A stretch of DNA of 64,000 nucleotides. It comes from Rickettsia sp. Oklahoma-10. GTDB taxonomy: Bacteria; Pseudomonadota; Alphaproteobacteria; Rickettsiales; Rickettsiaceae. A program made the position numbers and the translations under genes. Positions 30,760 through 43,235 of this stretch are shown piece after piece (position 1 is the stretch's first letter; the number at the start of each line of letters is the position of its first letter). The DNA is taken from assembly GCF_039954865.1 (NCBI RefSeq), contig NZ_CP157197.1, positions 1,108,311-1,172,310 of the forward strand, given 5' to 3'. Below the pieces are notes generated by a model. It ran no database searches. It saw only the letters and a list, made by a program, of their open reading frames with translations, and was not told where the DNA came from.

Positions 30760-30844
30760 TGATTGCGGGACCCAACTAAAAATACTAAAATCATTAGTGC
30801 TTTAAATTGTTTTTCGGATCCCGTGGTCAAGCTACGGAATGACA
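30760..30844. repeat. dispersed palindromic element, copy of the element at 57540
   Basis: The 85-bp element ends in CAAGCTACGGAATGACA on the plus strand. Read in reverse it matches the element at 57540-57634 almost base for base, including the shared core AAAAAACAATTTAAA and GGGTCCCG. Two such long interspersed copies show it is a mobile or amplified sequence. It lies between the parvulin gene and acpS; upstream at 30665-30733 there is a second imperfect palindrome. Confidence 0.75.
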
Positions 30845-30883
30845 CCAAACAAATTTCCTGATTCACACACAATACCCGCTTTA

Positions 30884-31264
30884 CTACAAACCCTCAACCA
30901 CAGCAAATGCTACACATACAGGATAATCATCAGAAAGAGAAAGGTGAATATTAAAAGAAGAATATTTTTTTGTATAGTCTGAACTAACTTCTGCTATAGG
31001 CTTGCCTAAATCATCATTTATTATAGTAATATCTTGAAAATTTATACCTTGACCTATACCGACTCCAAAGGCTTTACTAACAGCTTCTTTAGCAGCAAAA
31101 CGCTTTGCTAAAAAAGCAGCACGGTTGTTTGATTTACCCAATAAATCAAACTGTTTTAATTCCTTTAAAGTTAGAATTTTTTTAGCAAAAAGTTCCGGAT
31201 ATAAATGTAATATTTTTTCTATTCTAGGAATGTGTACTATATCAGTACCGATACCGATAAACAT
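30884..31264 (-). CDS. acpS: holo-[acyl-carrier-protein] synthase
   Basis: A 126-residue AcpS that transfers phosphopantetheine from CoA to the serine of acyl carrier protein. It has the family start [16 protein letters not shown] with the metal-binding D8 (in GTDIV) and the second motif [17 protein letters not shown] with E near residue 59. The C-terminal [18 protein letters not shown] is also typical. Its ATG follows the rpoZ stop codon with no gap, so the two form an operon. Confidence 0.93.
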   Translation of the reverse strand: MFIGIGTDIVHIPRIEKILHLYPELFAKKILTLKELKQFDLLGKSNNRAAFLAKRFAAKEAVSKAFGVGIGQGINFQDITIINDDLGKPIAEVSSDYTKKYSSFNIHLSLSDDYPVCVAFAVVEGL

Positions 31265-31648
31265 TTACTTATCTGTTTCATAATATTCACCGTTCTCATC
31301 AATAAAGATTTGATCATCTAAATCAGAATAATCTTCACCGATATAAACTTCAGGTAAATACTCAAATTTTTCTTCTACATTTTCCAAGTCATCTTGATTA
31401 ACAAGCGGCTCTACCATAGTTCTTGTACACAGACTATTTATTAAGTCTTGTTCTAACTGAGCTATCGATACTTTTCCGGCAGCAATTCTACGTAATGCGA
31501 TAACAGGGGGCTTATCACGCTTTTCTTTTTTGCTTTGACTAGTGTCTACTTTATAATTTAATAATTTAGCATATCTTGTTGCTAGGACAACAAGCCGAAA
31601 CCTATCTGATATAATTTTATTACAATCTTCTGTCGTAATTCTTGCCAT
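31265..31648 (-). CDS. rpoZ: RNA polymerase omega subunit
   Basis: The 127-residue protein has the conserved omega start MARITTEDC and [16 protein letters not shown] middle [14 protein letters not shown] matches the omega assembly motif for the beta-prime subunit. The acidic C-terminal extension (about 85-127) is longer than in E. coli. It is followed immediately by acpS. Confidence 0.93.
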   Translation of the reverse strand: MARITTEDCNKIISDRFRLVVLATRYAKLLNYKVDTSQSKKEKRDKPPVIALRRIAAGKVSIAQLEQDLINSLCTRTMVEPLVNQDDLENVEEKFEYLPEVYIGEDYSDLDDQIFIDENGEYYETDK

Positions 31649-31689
31649 AATTCTGCTCCGTTTAAAATATTATACTACAAAATAAATAG

Positions 31690-31828
31690 GTAATGAGTAT
31701 ACGCGCAGATCCACTACAAAAAGAGCTAAAAGTCCACAAGGCAAGAGGAACAGAGCATATACTTAAATACGTGAGTACCGTAGCTCTTGTAGAACGAAAA
31801 CACAAATTTTGAAAGTGCATCGAGTACG
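31690..31828. repeat. probable intergenic palindromic element between rpoZ and murA
   Basis: The stretch is unusually GC-rich for an intergenic region and contains complementary strings, for example CTACAAAAAGAGCTA near 31713 and TAGCTCTTGTAG near 31786. Its left part (GAGTATACGCGCAGATCCAC) resembles repeats I associate with Rickettsia intergenic DNA, and a weaker relative lies at 8680-8800. A minus-strand frame across it (31856-31662) is a chance product of the repeat. Confidence 0.45.
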
Positions 31829-33088
31829 TTATACCCTTTTTATATCCGCACCGCAATTACTTAATTTTTTTTCTAAATCTTGGAATCCACGATCTAAGTG
31901 ATATATTCGGTGTAATACCGTTTTGCTATTAGTACTAAGACCTGCTAAAATTAGTGATACGGAAGCTCTAAGGTCACTTGCCATAACTTCTGCTCCTTTT
32001 AACATTTTTACACCTCGAACTATAGCCTTATTACCTCGTACTACTATATCTGCTCCCATTCTACATAATTCAGGAACATGCATAAAACGGTTTTCAAAAA
32101 TATTCTCAGTGATCATTGAAACACCGCTGCTAAGCGTCATCAGACTCATAAATTGAGCTTGTAAATCTGTAGCAAATCCAGGATATGGATTAGTTTCTAA
32201 ATCAACTGAACTTAACTTTCCTGCATAAATTACCTGCACACCATTATCTATAGGCACAACTTTTATACCTGTTTCAATAAGTTTTAAAGCTATATTTTCT
32301 ATAATACGATAATCAATGCCACAAATTTTCACATTACCTTTAGTAATAGCTGCCGCAAACATATACGTACCGGCTTCAATACGATCAGACAGTACTTTAT
32401 AGCGTGCTTTATTTAAAGAATTTTTACCTTTAATTGTTATTTCACTAGTACCGACACCTATAATATCAGCGCCAATTTTAATAAGACAATTACATAAATC
32501 AACTATTTCCGGCTCTCGGCCACAATTAAAAAGCATTGTTTCACCTTCTGCTAAAACAGCTGCAAGTATTGCATTAATCGTAGCACCAACTGAAACTTTA
32601 TCAAAAACAAAATGTGTGCCTTTTAAAGGTCCTTTACTCGAAGCGTTAATATAACCACCTTCTATTTCAATTATGGCCCCCATAGCTTTTAATACTGCAA
32701 TATGCATATCTACTTGCCTTGCCCCGATAGCACAACCGCCTGGAAGCGATACTTTTGCTTTACCGTATTTGGTAAGCAAAGGACCAAGTACCCAAATCGA
32801 CGCTCTCATTTTACGCACTATTTCATAATCTGCAGTAAAGTTATTTATATTGTCAGTATTAATTATAAGCTCACATTCATCTTGGTGTTCTATTATTTCA
32901 ATATCTGCTCCGTGACTTCTTAGCAAATCTTTCATAGTACTAACATCTGTTAATTTTGGGACATTAGTAATATGCAGTTTATCGGTAAGAATAGATGCTG
33001 CCATAATAGGTAGCACAGCATTTTTAGCACCGCTAACATTAATACTACCTCTGAGAGGTTTACCTCCGTGAATAATTAATTTCTGCAT
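31829..33088 (-). CDS. murA: UDP-N-acetylglucosamine 1-carboxyvinyltransferase MurA
   Basis: A 419-residue enzyme of the first committed step of peptidoglycan synthesis, adding enolpyruvate to UDP-GlcNAc. It has the paired EPSP-synthase-like domains, the N-terminal [20 protein letters not shown] with the catalytic lysine in the SGAKN motif, and the loop [14 protein letters not shown], which carries the fosfomycin-target cysteine. Length is normal. Confidence 0.96.
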   Translation of the reverse strand: MQKLIIHGGKPLRGSINVSGAKNAVLPIMAASILTDKLHITNVPKLTDVSTMKDLLRSHGADIEIIEHQDECELIINTDNINNFTADYEIVRKMRASIWVLGPLLTKYGKAKVSLPGGCAIGARQVDMHIAVLKAMGAIIEIEGGYINASSKGPLKGTHFVFDKVSVGATINAILAAVLAEGETMLFNCGREPEIVDLCNCLIKIGADIIGVGTSEITIKGKNSLNKARYKVLSDRIEAGTYMFAAAITKGNVKICGIDYRIIENIALKLIETGIKVVPIDNGVQVIYAGKLSSVDLETNPYPGFATDLQAQFMSLMTLSSGVSMITENIFENRFMHVPELCRMGADIVVRGNKAIVRGVKMLKGAEVMASDLRASVSLILAGLSTNSKTVLHRIYHLDRGFQDLEKKLSNCGADIKRV

Positions 33089-33161
33089 AAATTTTTTATA
33101 AAAATGTTTAGATTATTCTTAACTAGAATTATTGTTATGTGGACTGGACAATACGCTTGGT

Positions 33162-33241
33162 TGTCATACCGTAACTTGAACACGGCATCCAGAAAAAAAA
33201 TTAATAAAGATTGAATCCAGCTATCAAGTTGCAGGATGACA
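33162..33241. repeat. dispersed palindromic element between gyrB and murA
   Basis: The 80-bp element runs from TGTCATACCGTAACTTGAAC to TATCAAGTTGCAGGATGACA, an imperfect inverted repeat with an internal GAATCCAG/GCATCCAG pair. It is the same family as the in-frame copy in uvrC. Confidence 0.75.
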
Positions 33242-33290
33242 ATGGAATAATTGATCGACACGCGCAAGCTCATTGCAAGAATTACAAAGG

Positions 33291-35765
<2,475 letters not shown>

Positions 35766-35825
35766 TTACTATAACGTAACTTATTAAAATAGTAAAGTTT
35801 CTTAATTAAAAATTAGTGAGATAAC

Positions 35826-36686
35826 ATGAATATATTAAAGTTAAAAAATCTTTTCGATGTAATTGATGATTATGATGTGTTTTTATTTGATCTTTGGGGC
35901 GTAATAATTGAGGGAGAGCATACATATCAAAATGTTGTACAAAATATTAATAAACTTATTAAACGAAAAAATGTATATTTTGTCACTAATGCCCCACAAA
36001 ATATTTTTTTACTGCATCAAACAATTAAATCCTGGGGATTAAATGCAGAACCAGAAATGATCATTAGCTCAGGTGCAATAGCAGTGCAAATGATCCTAGA
36101 AAGTAAAGAGCGGTTCGGCATAAAAAAACCTGTAATATATCATTTAGGACATTTAGAAAATGATATATTAAACGAAATTCAATATCCTATTACCAATGAT
36201 ATAGAAAAAGCTAATATTTTCTTAATGACTATTTATAGGGATGAAAACGAAAATTTAGACTTAAACGAGTTCGATGAATTATTTAAAATTGTTGTAGAAC
36301 GTAAAATGGTCAATATTTGCGCTAATCCTGATCTTGGAATCAATCAACACGGTGTTTATAGATATTGTAGTGGCTATTATGCTAAAAAAATAAAACAACT
36401 TGGTGGAAAAATAATTTATAGCGGCAAGCCGTACAAGGAAATATATAGCAAAATTTTTAAAGAATGTCTTAATACCCCTAAGAATCGTATTTTAATGATT
36501 GGGGATACTTTTTACACTGATATACTTGCAGCAAATCGCCTTGGTATAGACTCTGCCCTAGTATTAACCGGGAATTCTAGGAAATATCATATTAATTTTG
36601 ATAATATTGATGAAAAACTGGAGAGTTTAACGAAATCTGCTATCAAACAATCGATTATACCTAATTTTATGTTGAATTTATCGTGA
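35826..36686 (+). CDS. HAD-superfamily phosphatase, subclass IIA (NagD-like)
   Basis: A 286-residue hydrolase with the HAD motifs FLFDLWGVI (nucleophile D22, with W24 in place of the usual second aspartate), FVTNAPQN (motif 2), and MIGDTFYTDILAANRLG (motif 4). The DxWG form of motif 1 marks a bacterial subgroup of NagD-like proteins of unknown substrate. Because the general acid aspartate is missing, normal phosphatase chemistry is uncertain. It is divergent from gyrB across about 100 bp. Confidence 0.85.
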   Translation: MNILKLKNLFDVIDDYDVFLFDLWGVIIEGEHTYQNVVQNINKLIKRKNVYFVTNAPQNIFLLHQTIKSWGLNAEPEMIISSGAIAVQMILESKERFGIKKPVIYHLGHLENDILNEIQYPITNDIEKANIFLMTIYRDENENLDLNEFDELFKIVVERKMVNICANPDLGINQHGVYRYCSGYYAKKIKQLGGKIIYSGKPYKEIYSKIFKECLNTPKNRILMIGDTFYTDILAANRLGIDSALVLTGNSRKYHINFDNIDEKLESLTKSAIKQSIIPNFMLNLS

Positions 36687-36722
36687 TCACGTCATAATTT
36701 TCCCAAAGCCAATAATCCTTAA

Positions 36723-36801
36723 TGTCACCCCGCGGTTTTACTATAGGGTCCAGTCTTTATTTTATGTTTTTTCTGGATCCCACGATCAAACCGTGGGTTG
36801 A
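36723..36801. repeat. dispersed palindromic element before tRNA-Leu
   Basis: About 80 bp from TGTCACCCCGCGGTTTTACT to CACGATCAAACCGTGGGTTG, with an internal GGGTCCAG ... CTGGATCCCA pair. It belongs to the family seen at 13826, 21185, 33162 and 43763 and lies between the HAD gene and tRNA-Leu. Confidence 0.65.
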
Positions 36802-36857
36802 GAGTACAACAACTCTATTGATATTATACTTATAATCTGCTATAGATTAAAACTTAA

Positions 36858-36942
36858 GCGGTCGTGGCGAAATTGGTAGACGCGCAGCATTGAGGGTGCT
36901 GTTCTGAAAAGATTGGAAGTTCAAGTCTTCTCGACCGCACCA
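36858..36942 (+). tRNA. tRNA-Leu (GAG)
   Basis: Acceptor stem GCGGTCG/CGACCGC pairs fully, the anticodon stem CAGCA/TGCTG encloses loop TTGAGGG (anticodon GAG), a long variable arm is present, and the T arm GAAGTTCAAGTCTTC and an encoded CCA end follow. Length 85 nt, as expected for a class II tRNA. Confidence 0.95.
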
Positions 36943-37540
36943 TTTCACTGGTTTTTACACGGTTAAATTGCCTCTCTACTATAGTTGTCTCTTTATCTTT
37001 GTCTAAGATCATTGCGCTCAAATTTTCTGTTTTGGCATTTCAGATTTTATGTTTATTCCTAACTTTCTGTTATTTTACCAAATGTCCTGTTTTATGGCAC
37101 AATTATATTGATTCTACGTCCAGTGCATCCTGCTGAGTCTCATAGGCTAATAACGCTCTCACTATACCTAAAATTTTTATTTCTTATAGCAGAATAAATA
37201 CAAGGTTCATATAAGATATTAGGATTAACACCTGATCGCAATAACTTTTGAACTGCTTCTAAATTCTTATCTTCAATCACAGCAATCAATAATTCTTCCT
37301 TATTATTCATAAATTGCACCATAATATATTAATAAAAGTACATGAATAAAGATATGATATTAGATTTGTCAATATTATCCAATATAACTCTTTTGCTGAA
37401 TAAAAAATCTATTGCTTATTTGTACTCTGTGATTTATATTGATTAGCAAATTGTACACCACCTTGCGTCAAACCTAACTAAATCAGTTTTAAATAATTAT
37501 AATTAACTAAGTCTATACTAAACTATTAGGTAAATAGGTT
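36943..37540. other. intergenic stretch with an ankyrin fragment
   Basis: About 600 bp between tRNA-Leu and mgtE. Apart from the ankyrin fragment on the minus strand (37322-37140), no coding sequence, hairpin or repeat is evident. Confidence 0.4.
37140..37322 (-). pseudogene. ankyrin-repeat protein, N-terminal fragment
   Basis: The 60 codons begin MVQFMNNKEELLIAVIEDKN and continue LEAVQKLLRSGVNPNI, a standard ankyrin helix-turn-helix with the loop NPNI. A second partial repeat (YSAIRNKNF) is cut off by a stop. Ankyrin proteins of Rickettsia usually have several repeats, so this is probably the truncated start of one, though a short expressed protein cannot be ruled out. Confidence 0.5.
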
Positions 37541-38911
37541 ATGCCTAATTTCAATATATTTAAAAGCATTTTACCTGATCATCATGATCAATTTGCTGAG
37601 ATTTTTGATCAAATTAATGATCTGCTCGAAGATCATAATTATGATGCTGCGGCAAGTAGACTGGCCGAACTTCATTATGCCGATTTAGCAGATTTCTTAG
37701 ATAATCTTAACAATAAAACATATAAAATAATTATTCCTTTATTACAGGATAAAATTAAGCCTGAAACGTTAGTATCGTTAAACGCTTATAGTAAGCCTCT
37801 AATAATAGAAACTTTAGGCATAAAAAAATCTGCAGAATTAATCAATAAGCTAGTTATAGAAGATGCTATTGAAGTAGTAATTGATCTAGACAATGATATA
37901 AAAGATCTTATCCTAAGTAACCTTACTAAAGAAAAACAACACCAAATTACTGTAGGTTGTACATACCCCGAAAATACGGTAGGTAGAGTAATTGAGCGAG
38001 ATTTTATTAATCTTCAAGAAAACTGGACGGTAGAGGAATCATTAAATTTTATCAAGAACGTAAAGAACGACTTTTATGCTGCTATCGTCACTAATAATAA
38101 ATTACGTCCTATCGGTATTATTTCTCTCAGCACACTAATTAAAGGCAAAAAAAATGAATTAATAAAAGATTTGATGAGCAAAGATTTTAAGCTTGCAGAT
38201 CCTTTTACCGACTTAAATGAACTAAGCTTTATTTTTAGACAATATGCTTTAACTATTGTACCAGTAGTAAATAAAAGCGGTAAATTAGTAGGTAGCGTAT
38301 CAATCGATAATATAATTTATATTATTGAAGAGCAAGCTGGAAAAGATATATTATCATTAAGCGGGGTGCATACTCAGGATACTTTCTTCAATGTATTTTA
38401 TACTGTAAAACATCGTTTTCCCTGGCTCTTTGTTAATCTAATCACTGCCTGCATGACCTCACTTATCATTAACCATTTTAATGACACTATTGCAAAACTT
38501 GTAACACTTGCAGCCACTATGCCTATTGTAGCCTCGATGGGCGGTAATGCCGGAACACAAGCCATGACCGTTACTGTTAGAGCCCTTGCTAATAAGGATA
38601 TCCATTATAATAATGTCAATAAAGTTATATTAAAAGAAATAGCCGTATCAGCTTTTAATGGTTTTGTACTTGCAATTATTGGCGCAGGACTTAGCTTTAT
38701 AATGTTACTTGACTTAAATCTTAGTGTAATTTTTGCTATTGCAGTTATTTTAAATTTCTTAATCGCCGGATTATTCGGCTCTGCTATTCCTATAATACTA
38801 CATTACTTTGATATAGACCCCGCTGCAGGCTCCGGTGTATTTCTAACAACCATAACCGATGCTTTAGGTTTCCTAACTTTCTTAAGCCTTGCGCATATTT
38901 TTTTAGTGTAA
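37541..38911 (+). CDS. mgtE: magnesium transporter MgtE
   Basis: A 456-residue protein with the MgtE order: an N-terminal helical domain (about 15-130) with LHYADLADFLDNL, two CBS domains (about 140-270) that sense Mg2+, a connecting helix, and five membrane spans from about 290. The pore-region signature ATMPIVASMGGNAGTQAMTV is complete. Its role is Mg2+ uptake at the inner membrane. Confidence 0.93.
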   Translation: MPNFNIFKSILPDHHDQFAEIFDQINDLLEDHNYDAAASRLAELHYADLADFLDNLNNKTYKIIIPLLQDKIKPETLVSLNAYSKPLIIETLGIKKSAELINKLVIEDAIEVVIDLDNDIKDLILSNLTKEKQHQITVGCTYPENTVGRVIERDFINLQENWTVEESLNFIKNVKNDFYAAIVTNNKLRPIGIISLSTLIKGKKNELIKDLMSKDFKLADPFTDLNELSFIFRQYALTIVPVVNKSGKLVGSVSIDNIIYIIEEQAGKDILSLSGVHTQDTFFNVFYTVKHRFPWLFVNLITACMTSLIINHFNDTIAKLVTLAATMPIVASMGGNAGTQAMTVTVRALANKDIHYNNVNKVILKEIAVSAFNGFVLAIIGAGLSFIMLLDLNLSVIFAIAVILNFLIAGLFGSAIPIILHYFDIDPAAGSGVFLTTITDALGFLTFLSLAHIFLV

Positions 38912-39451
38912 ATTTAGTGTTTTACAAATAAAAATATATACATATTATAGCAAGCAGTATATATAACTCCAAGACATTTATATATACCACAACTTGTATA
39001 CCGATTTTAAGTCGGTATTATTATACTCATAAGATATGTCATGATCTATCTGCATATTCTGATTATTATTAGCACTAACTATAGCAATAGCTGCTCCAAG
39101 CCAAAATACAATAAGCTAATCAAATCAAAAAGAATTAACAAGTGTTCCTACTGCCAATACTACTACGGTTGCAACCTAAAGTTATAACAATAAGCAAAGC
39201 CACCACCCCAATAACGTTGAGGAATTGTTGTCATTGGGGTTAGATAAAGTGCGACAACCTAAATGTCTCCCCATAGAATATATCTCCTGAACGGTCATCC
39301 AACACGCAGTTACTACAACCAATTACAGTATAAGTTTTTAAATTAGCCATTATTAAGACAATAAAGTGACATTAAAAAAGTTGTAATAATGACTGTTACC
39401 TTACAACCTATAGCATCTCTAACCGCATATTAAAGCACTGATAGCTTAATA

Positions 39452-39650
39452 CACATGTGGGACAATATGAAATAGCAGAATCATAGAGAAGCAGCATGCA
39501 TCGGCTTCAGGAAACAATAGAGTGCTAAGAAGCCCCACCATATGTACACATGAGATCAAAGTATTCAAGAAGTGTACCTATTGATAGTAACCATACAGCT
39601 TCTTTTTAATTACGGGCTAAACCTCTTTACCCCTTTTGAGTCACTTAACA
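39452..39650 (-). pseudogene. ProP-family transporter, N-terminal remnant
   Basis: Two minus-strand pieces in adjacent frames, KEAVWLLSIGTLLEYFDLM and VHMVGLLSTLLFPEADA, align directly with residues 20-52 of the intact ProP-type transporter at 1049-2362 (KEAIGLLSIGTFLEYFDLM, VHMAVLLNELLFPKADT). Only the first one or two spans remain, with a stop just before the first piece and a frameshift between them. It is the decayed remains of another copy of this multigene family. Confidence 0.7.
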
Positions 39651-39947
39651 TATTTTCTTTACAAATTAGTTTAAATTAATAAAGAACTACACTGTTTTAT
39701 AAAAGCAGAAACACTAGATCTTAGGTCATTGCCTCAAAAAGGTTGATATCGTTATTGCTAAGAAAAATTGAAAATTTGAACAAAGCAAAGAGAAATAATG
39801 AATACTATTAGTATTCTTATGGATTGTCAAGTTCTGAACAAATGCTCGTAATAAAAGTATTTAGCAATGCCAAAATTTCTAATTTAATACTTGCAATTTG
39901 TCTTATAATTACTTATTATTTAGATTCGCTTAGATTAAAAAGCACTA

Positions 39948-40001
39948 AGGCGTTTTAATGTAATGAATTTTACCCCTTAAACTTTTTATATTAAAACGCC
40001 T
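39948..40001. terminator. hairpin with T-rich tail just upstream of tRNA-Gly
   Basis: Perfect 12-bp arms AGGCGTTTTAAT (39948-39959) and ATTAAAACGCCT (39990-40001) enclose a 30-nt loop and are followed by TTATTTTATT. It could terminate transcription arriving from upstream, or be a leader structure for the tRNA gene starting 13 bp later. The long loop makes it a weak intrinsic terminator. Confidence 0.35.
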
Positions 40002-40014
40002 TTATTTTATTTAA

Positions 40015-40089
40015 GCGGGTGTAGCTCAGGGGTAGAGCGCTACCTTGCCAAGGTCGAAGTCGAGGGTTCGAATCCCTTCACCCGCTCCA
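40015..40089 (+). tRNA. tRNA-Gly (GCC)
   Basis: Acceptor GCGGGTG/CACCCGC, D arm GCTC...GAGC, anticodon loop TTGCCAA (anticodon GCC) with stem TACC-/GGT-, T arm GAGGG...CCCTT with TTCGAAT, and encoded CCA. Length 75 nt. Confidence 0.95.
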
Positions 40090-40100
40090 GTTACCTTTCA

Positions 40101-40220
40101 CATTCCCACGAAAACGGGAATCTAAAAAGCATATAAAAAAAATTTTTATTTATTTTACCAAATATGTTATTTTATATTAAAGTTATTTTTTCTAGATTCC
40201 TGCTTCCGCAGGAATGGCAT
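40101..40220. repeat. dispersed palindromic element after tRNA-Gly
   Basis: About 120 bp with left end CATTCCCACGAAAACGGGAA and right end CTGCTTCCGCAGGAATGGCA, which are imperfect inverted copies; the middle is AT-rich. This arm type (CATTCC ... GGAATG) differs from the TGTCATcc type and recurs at 18971, 49217 and, minimally, 59102-59125. Confidence 0.6.
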
Positions 40221-40634
40221 CGGTAAGCTTATTATAATTTTTGGAGCTATGCAGCAATATCAATCAAGCTATGGATGTATTATAAATTCAATTTTCTAAG
40301 CCATATTTTTTCTTAAAATCTTCTCATAAAATTACTGCTTCTACTTTTTCTTCTATATCACTTTCTATTGTTTAACGTATAATAATATATCATTTTGGTC
40401 TATCAATTTTCTTAACAAAGATTAGAAAGTATAATGTCTAGCTCTTTAGAAATTCTAGTAATTACAACTGTCATAAAAATAGCAACTTATCATTTTTCAG
40501 TAGTTTATATTAGATAAACTACTTTTAAATACACAATGTATTACCTTTGATTAACTTTATATTTGTATTTTACCCTTGCATAAAAAGTATTAGATAGCTA
40601 TTTTTATTTTATTGCAACAATTCGGAAATTATAT
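40221..40634. other. upstream region of the yajC operon
   Basis: About 410 bp of AT-rich DNA with no coding signal. It must hold the promoter of yajC-secD-sco-ccmD-ccmE; a possible but weak match is TTGCAT, 17 bp, TATTTT near 40576-40604. Confidence 0.35.
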
Positions 40635-41072
40635 ATGTCAGTAAGTATGCAAGATAATCAGGCAAATAATAACGACACTATAGAAATACAGGAAACAGAT
40701 GTAGTGCCTATAGAAACAAATTCTCTACAATCGGGGTTAATGAGCTTAATACCAATGATTTTAATTTGTGCTGTCTTTTATTTCTTACTATTACGTCCAC
40801 AAGAAAAACGTCGTAAAGAAAGAGAGAAATTGGTAAGTAAAGTTAAACACGGTGAAGAAGTTCTAACAAGTAGCGGCATTTACGGCATTGTGTCTAAAGT
40901 GAGTGAAAATGATCCTAATATTGAGATTGAAATTGCTAAGGATGTACATATTAAAGTTTTAAAAAGTGCTATTATCGATATCACCAGCCACTCTAAGACA
41001 GCACAGGTTAAAAAAGGAAACAACAAAAATAATAAAAAAGATAGGAAGGTCAGCGGTGCAAAATCTTCCTAA
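40635..41072 (+). CDS. yajC: preprotein translocase subunit YajC
   Basis: The 145-residue protein has one membrane span (about 36-54) followed by the YajC signature FLLLRPQEKRRKEREK and LVSKVKHGEEVLTSSGIYGIV. YajC associates with SecDF-YidC. Its N terminus is about 30 residues longer than in E. coli and acidic, and the lysine- and asparagine-rich tail is low-complexity. It starts an operon with secD, whose start lies inside its 3' end. Confidence 0.92.
   Translation: MSVSMQDNQANNNDTIEIQETDVVPIETNSLQSGLMSLIPMILICAVFYFLLLRPQEKRRKEREKLVSKVKHGEEVLTSSGIYGIVSKVSENDPNIEIEIAKDVHIKVLKSAIIDITSHSKTAQVKKGNNKNNKKDRKVSGAKSS
41043..41049 (+). promoter_or_regulatory. strong ribosome binding site selecting the secD GTG start
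   Basis: AGGAAGG lies 6 bp before the GTG at 41056, a near-perfect anti-Shine-Dalgarno match and far better than most sites here. It sits inside the 3' end of yajC and settles the secD start. Confidence 0.75.
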
Positions 41073-42612
41073 GTGGAAAATTTTTCTTTCAATTATATGT
41101 ACGGTTTTTGCGGTTATTTGTGTCTTACCTAATTTCATGCAGGTAAACTATCAGTTTCTGCCTCATGCTTCAATAAATCTAGGGCTTGATCTTAGAGGTG
41201 GGGCCCACTTATTACTCGATGTTGATTTTGATACCTACTTAAATGATTCAATGGAGAATCTTGCCGACACTTTACGTAAAAATTTGCGTGAGGATAAAAT
41301 CGGCTATAAAAATCTGTTAGTTAACAAAAATAACATTCAATTAGAATTAAGAACATTGGCAGAATTAAAGCAGTTAAAGAAAATAATTCATAAAATCGAT
41401 TCCGAAATTATAGTTGAAGTTAATGAAAATAAAATAAAGCTTAACTACAGTGATTATAGATTAAATGATTTACTTAGCAAGGTAGTAGACCAATCTATTG
41501 AGATAGTTCGCATGAGAGTTGATAGTACCGGTACTAAAGAGCCAACAATACAAAAACAAGGCAATAAGCATATATTACTGCAAGTTCCTGGTGAAGAAAA
41601 TCCTTCTTATCTAAAAAACATATTAGGCAAAACTGCTAAGCTAACCTTTCATTTAGTTGATGAAAATGCTAATATTGAAGAAGCAGTAAAAGGACATGTT
41701 CCTGTAGGTTCAATGCTAGTTAAAGGAGATAGCGAAAATCATGGAGAGTATTATGTAGTTATCAAGAAAAAAGTTGTTTTAGGTGGGGATCAACTGATCA
41801 CAGCTTCAGCTTCTTTTGATCAAAACTCACAAGCAGTAGTTAGTTTTTCTTTTAACAATTTAGGTAGTAAAATATTCGGTGAAATAACTAAAAATAATAC
41901 TGGTAAACGCCTTGCTATAGTTTTAGACAATAAGTTACTAAGTGCCCCAACGATAAATGGGGCAATTATGGGCGGAAGCGGCATAATAACAGGAAATTTT
42001 ACTGTCGAATCGGCAAATGAGCTTGCACTATTATTGCGAGCCGGCTCTCTCCCTGCCCCGCTTAACATTATTGAAGAAAGAAATATAGGGCCAAATTTAG
42101 GGGCTGATTCTATAGAGTCGGGTAAAAAAGCAGGACTTATAGGATTTATAGCAGTATGTATATTTATGATTTGGTCTTACGGTGTACTTGGTTTATTTGC
42201 CAATATTGCCTTAAGCCTTGCACTATTATATATTCTAGCTTTACTGTCACTGTTCCAAGCTACTTTAACTCTACCTGGAATTGCAGGAATAATACTAACT
42301 ATGGGTATGGCTGTTGATGCTAATGTATTAATTTATGAAAGAATTAAGGAGGAACTAAATAAAGGTGTTTCTAATCTTTATGCTATTAGAACCGGTTTTG
42401 AATCTGCGTTTGCTACTATTCTTGATTCTAACCTAACTACTCTAATCGTTGCCTCTTTACTTTATATATTTGGAGTAGGGGCAATAAAAGGTTTTGCCGT
42501 TACATTAACTATTGGGATCATATCCTCAATGTTTTCAGCGATTATCATTACCAAATTATTAATAGATATTTGGGTAAAATATTTTAAGCTTAAAAAGCTA
42601 GGTCTGGTGTAA
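41056..42612 (+). CDS. secD: protein translocase subunit SecD
   Basis: A 518-residue RND-like translocation partner that uses the proton gradient to help preproteins leave SecYEG. It has one N-terminal span, a large periplasmic region opening with [17 protein letters not shown], and five C-terminal spans with [19 protein letters not shown]. The open frame extends back to 40966, but GTG 41056 with its strong ribosome site gives the family N terminus and overlaps yajC by 17 bp. secF is not next; the sco gene follows after 5 bp. Confidence 0.95.
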   Translation: MQNLPKWKIFLSIICTVFAVICVLPNFMQVNYQFLPHASINLGLDLRGGAHLLLDVDFDTYLNDSMENLADTLRKNLREDKIGYKNLLVNKNNIQLELRTLAELKQLKKIIHKIDSEIIVEVNENKIKLNYSDYRLNDLLSKVVDQSIEIVRMRVDSTGTKEPTIQKQGNKHILLQVPGEENPSYLKNILGKTAKLTFHLVDENANIEEAVKGHVPVGSMLVKGDSENHGEYYVVIKKKVVLGGDQLITASASFDQNSQAVVSFSFNNLGSKIFGEITKNNTGKRLAIVLDNKLLSAPTINGAIMGGSGIITGNFTVESANELALLLRAGSLPAPLNIIEERNIGPNLGADSIESGKKAGLIGFIAVCIFMIWSYGVLGLFANIALSLALLYILALLSLFQATLTLPGIAGIILTMGMAVDANVLIYERIKEELNKGVSNLYAIRTGFESAFATILDSNLTTLIVASLLYIFGVGAIKGFAVTLTIGIISSMFSAIIITKLLIDIWVKYFKLKKLGLV

Positions 42613-42617
42613 AAATT

Positions 42618-43235
42618 ATGAAAATGCAATCAAATGTTATAAAAATAATTATAATAATCAGCTTACTAATAGGAGTAGTAGCATTATATTTATTGCTATC
42701 TTTAAAAACGCCTAAAAAACCACTTGCCGGTCAAGTTAATATTTATGAAGATAACGTAAAAATCGGCGGTAATTTTGAGCTAATAAACCAGAATGGGGAA
42801 ATATTTAATAGTGATGAATTAAAAGGCAGCTTAAGTCTCATTTACTTTGGATTTACTAGTTGTCCCGATATATGCCCGACCTCTCTAAACAAAATGACAG
42901 AGATTGTAGAAGTTTTAAATAAACATAAAATAGTTATAATACCTATTTTTATCACTATTGATCCAAAACGTGATACCCCTATAGTACTTAAAGAATATCT
43001 AAAACATTTTCATCCAAAATTTATAGGTCTTACTGGGAATGAACAGCAGATAAAAGATGTAACTAATAAATTCAAGGTTTTCTATGCTCGTGTAAATAAT
43101 GAGGATGATGACCCGAACTATATGCTTGATCATTCATCTTTCACCTATTTAATGGATACAAATGGAAAATATCTGAAGCATTTCTATTTAGATTCTTCAC
43201 CTAAAGAAATTATAGAATTTTTAAGAAATGAATAA
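42618..43235 (+). CDS. SCO1/SenC copper chaperone for cytochrome oxidase
   Basis: The 205-residue protein has an N-terminal anchor (about 8-28) and a thioredoxin-like domain. The copper site is C-x3-C in FTSCPDICP and the later histidine in [11 protein letters not shown]. Sco proteins deliver copper to the CuA centre of cytochrome c oxidase. It lies 5 bp after secD and overlaps ccmD by 8 bp. The PCu(A)C chaperone that usually works with Sco is encoded at 22630-23166. Confidence 0.92.
   Translation: MKMQSNVIKIIIIISLLIGVVALYLLLSLKTPKKPLAGQVNIYEDNVKIGGNFELINQNGEIFNSDELKGSLSLIYFGFTSCPDICPTSLNKMTEIVEVLNKHKIVIIPIFITIDPKRDTPIVLKEYLKHFHPKFIGLTGNEQQIKDVTNKFKVFYARVNNEDDDPNYMLDHSSFTYLMDTNGKYLKHFYLDSSPKEIIEFLRNE

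Larger units (their letters stand above)
38912..40014. other. decayed stretch before tRNA-Gly
   Basis: About 1.1 kb. A ProP-family remnant lies at 39452-39650 and a hairpin at 39948-40001. Hydrophobic scraps on the minus strand at 39040-39250 (LIVFWLGAAIAIVSANNN) look like another piece of a transporter that I cannot assign. The remainder shows nothing. Confidence 0.4.

Noticed and set aside
31662..31856. Minus-strand 64-codon frame between rpoZ and murA
   Set aside because: It spans a probable palindromic repeat and overlaps the murA 3' end; composition is unlike coding DNA and no motif is seen.
40966..41055. Upstream extension of secD to an earlier ATG
   Set aside because: It would overlap yajC by 107 bp and add a non-homologous N terminus; GTG 41056 has a near-perfect ribosome site and the family start.
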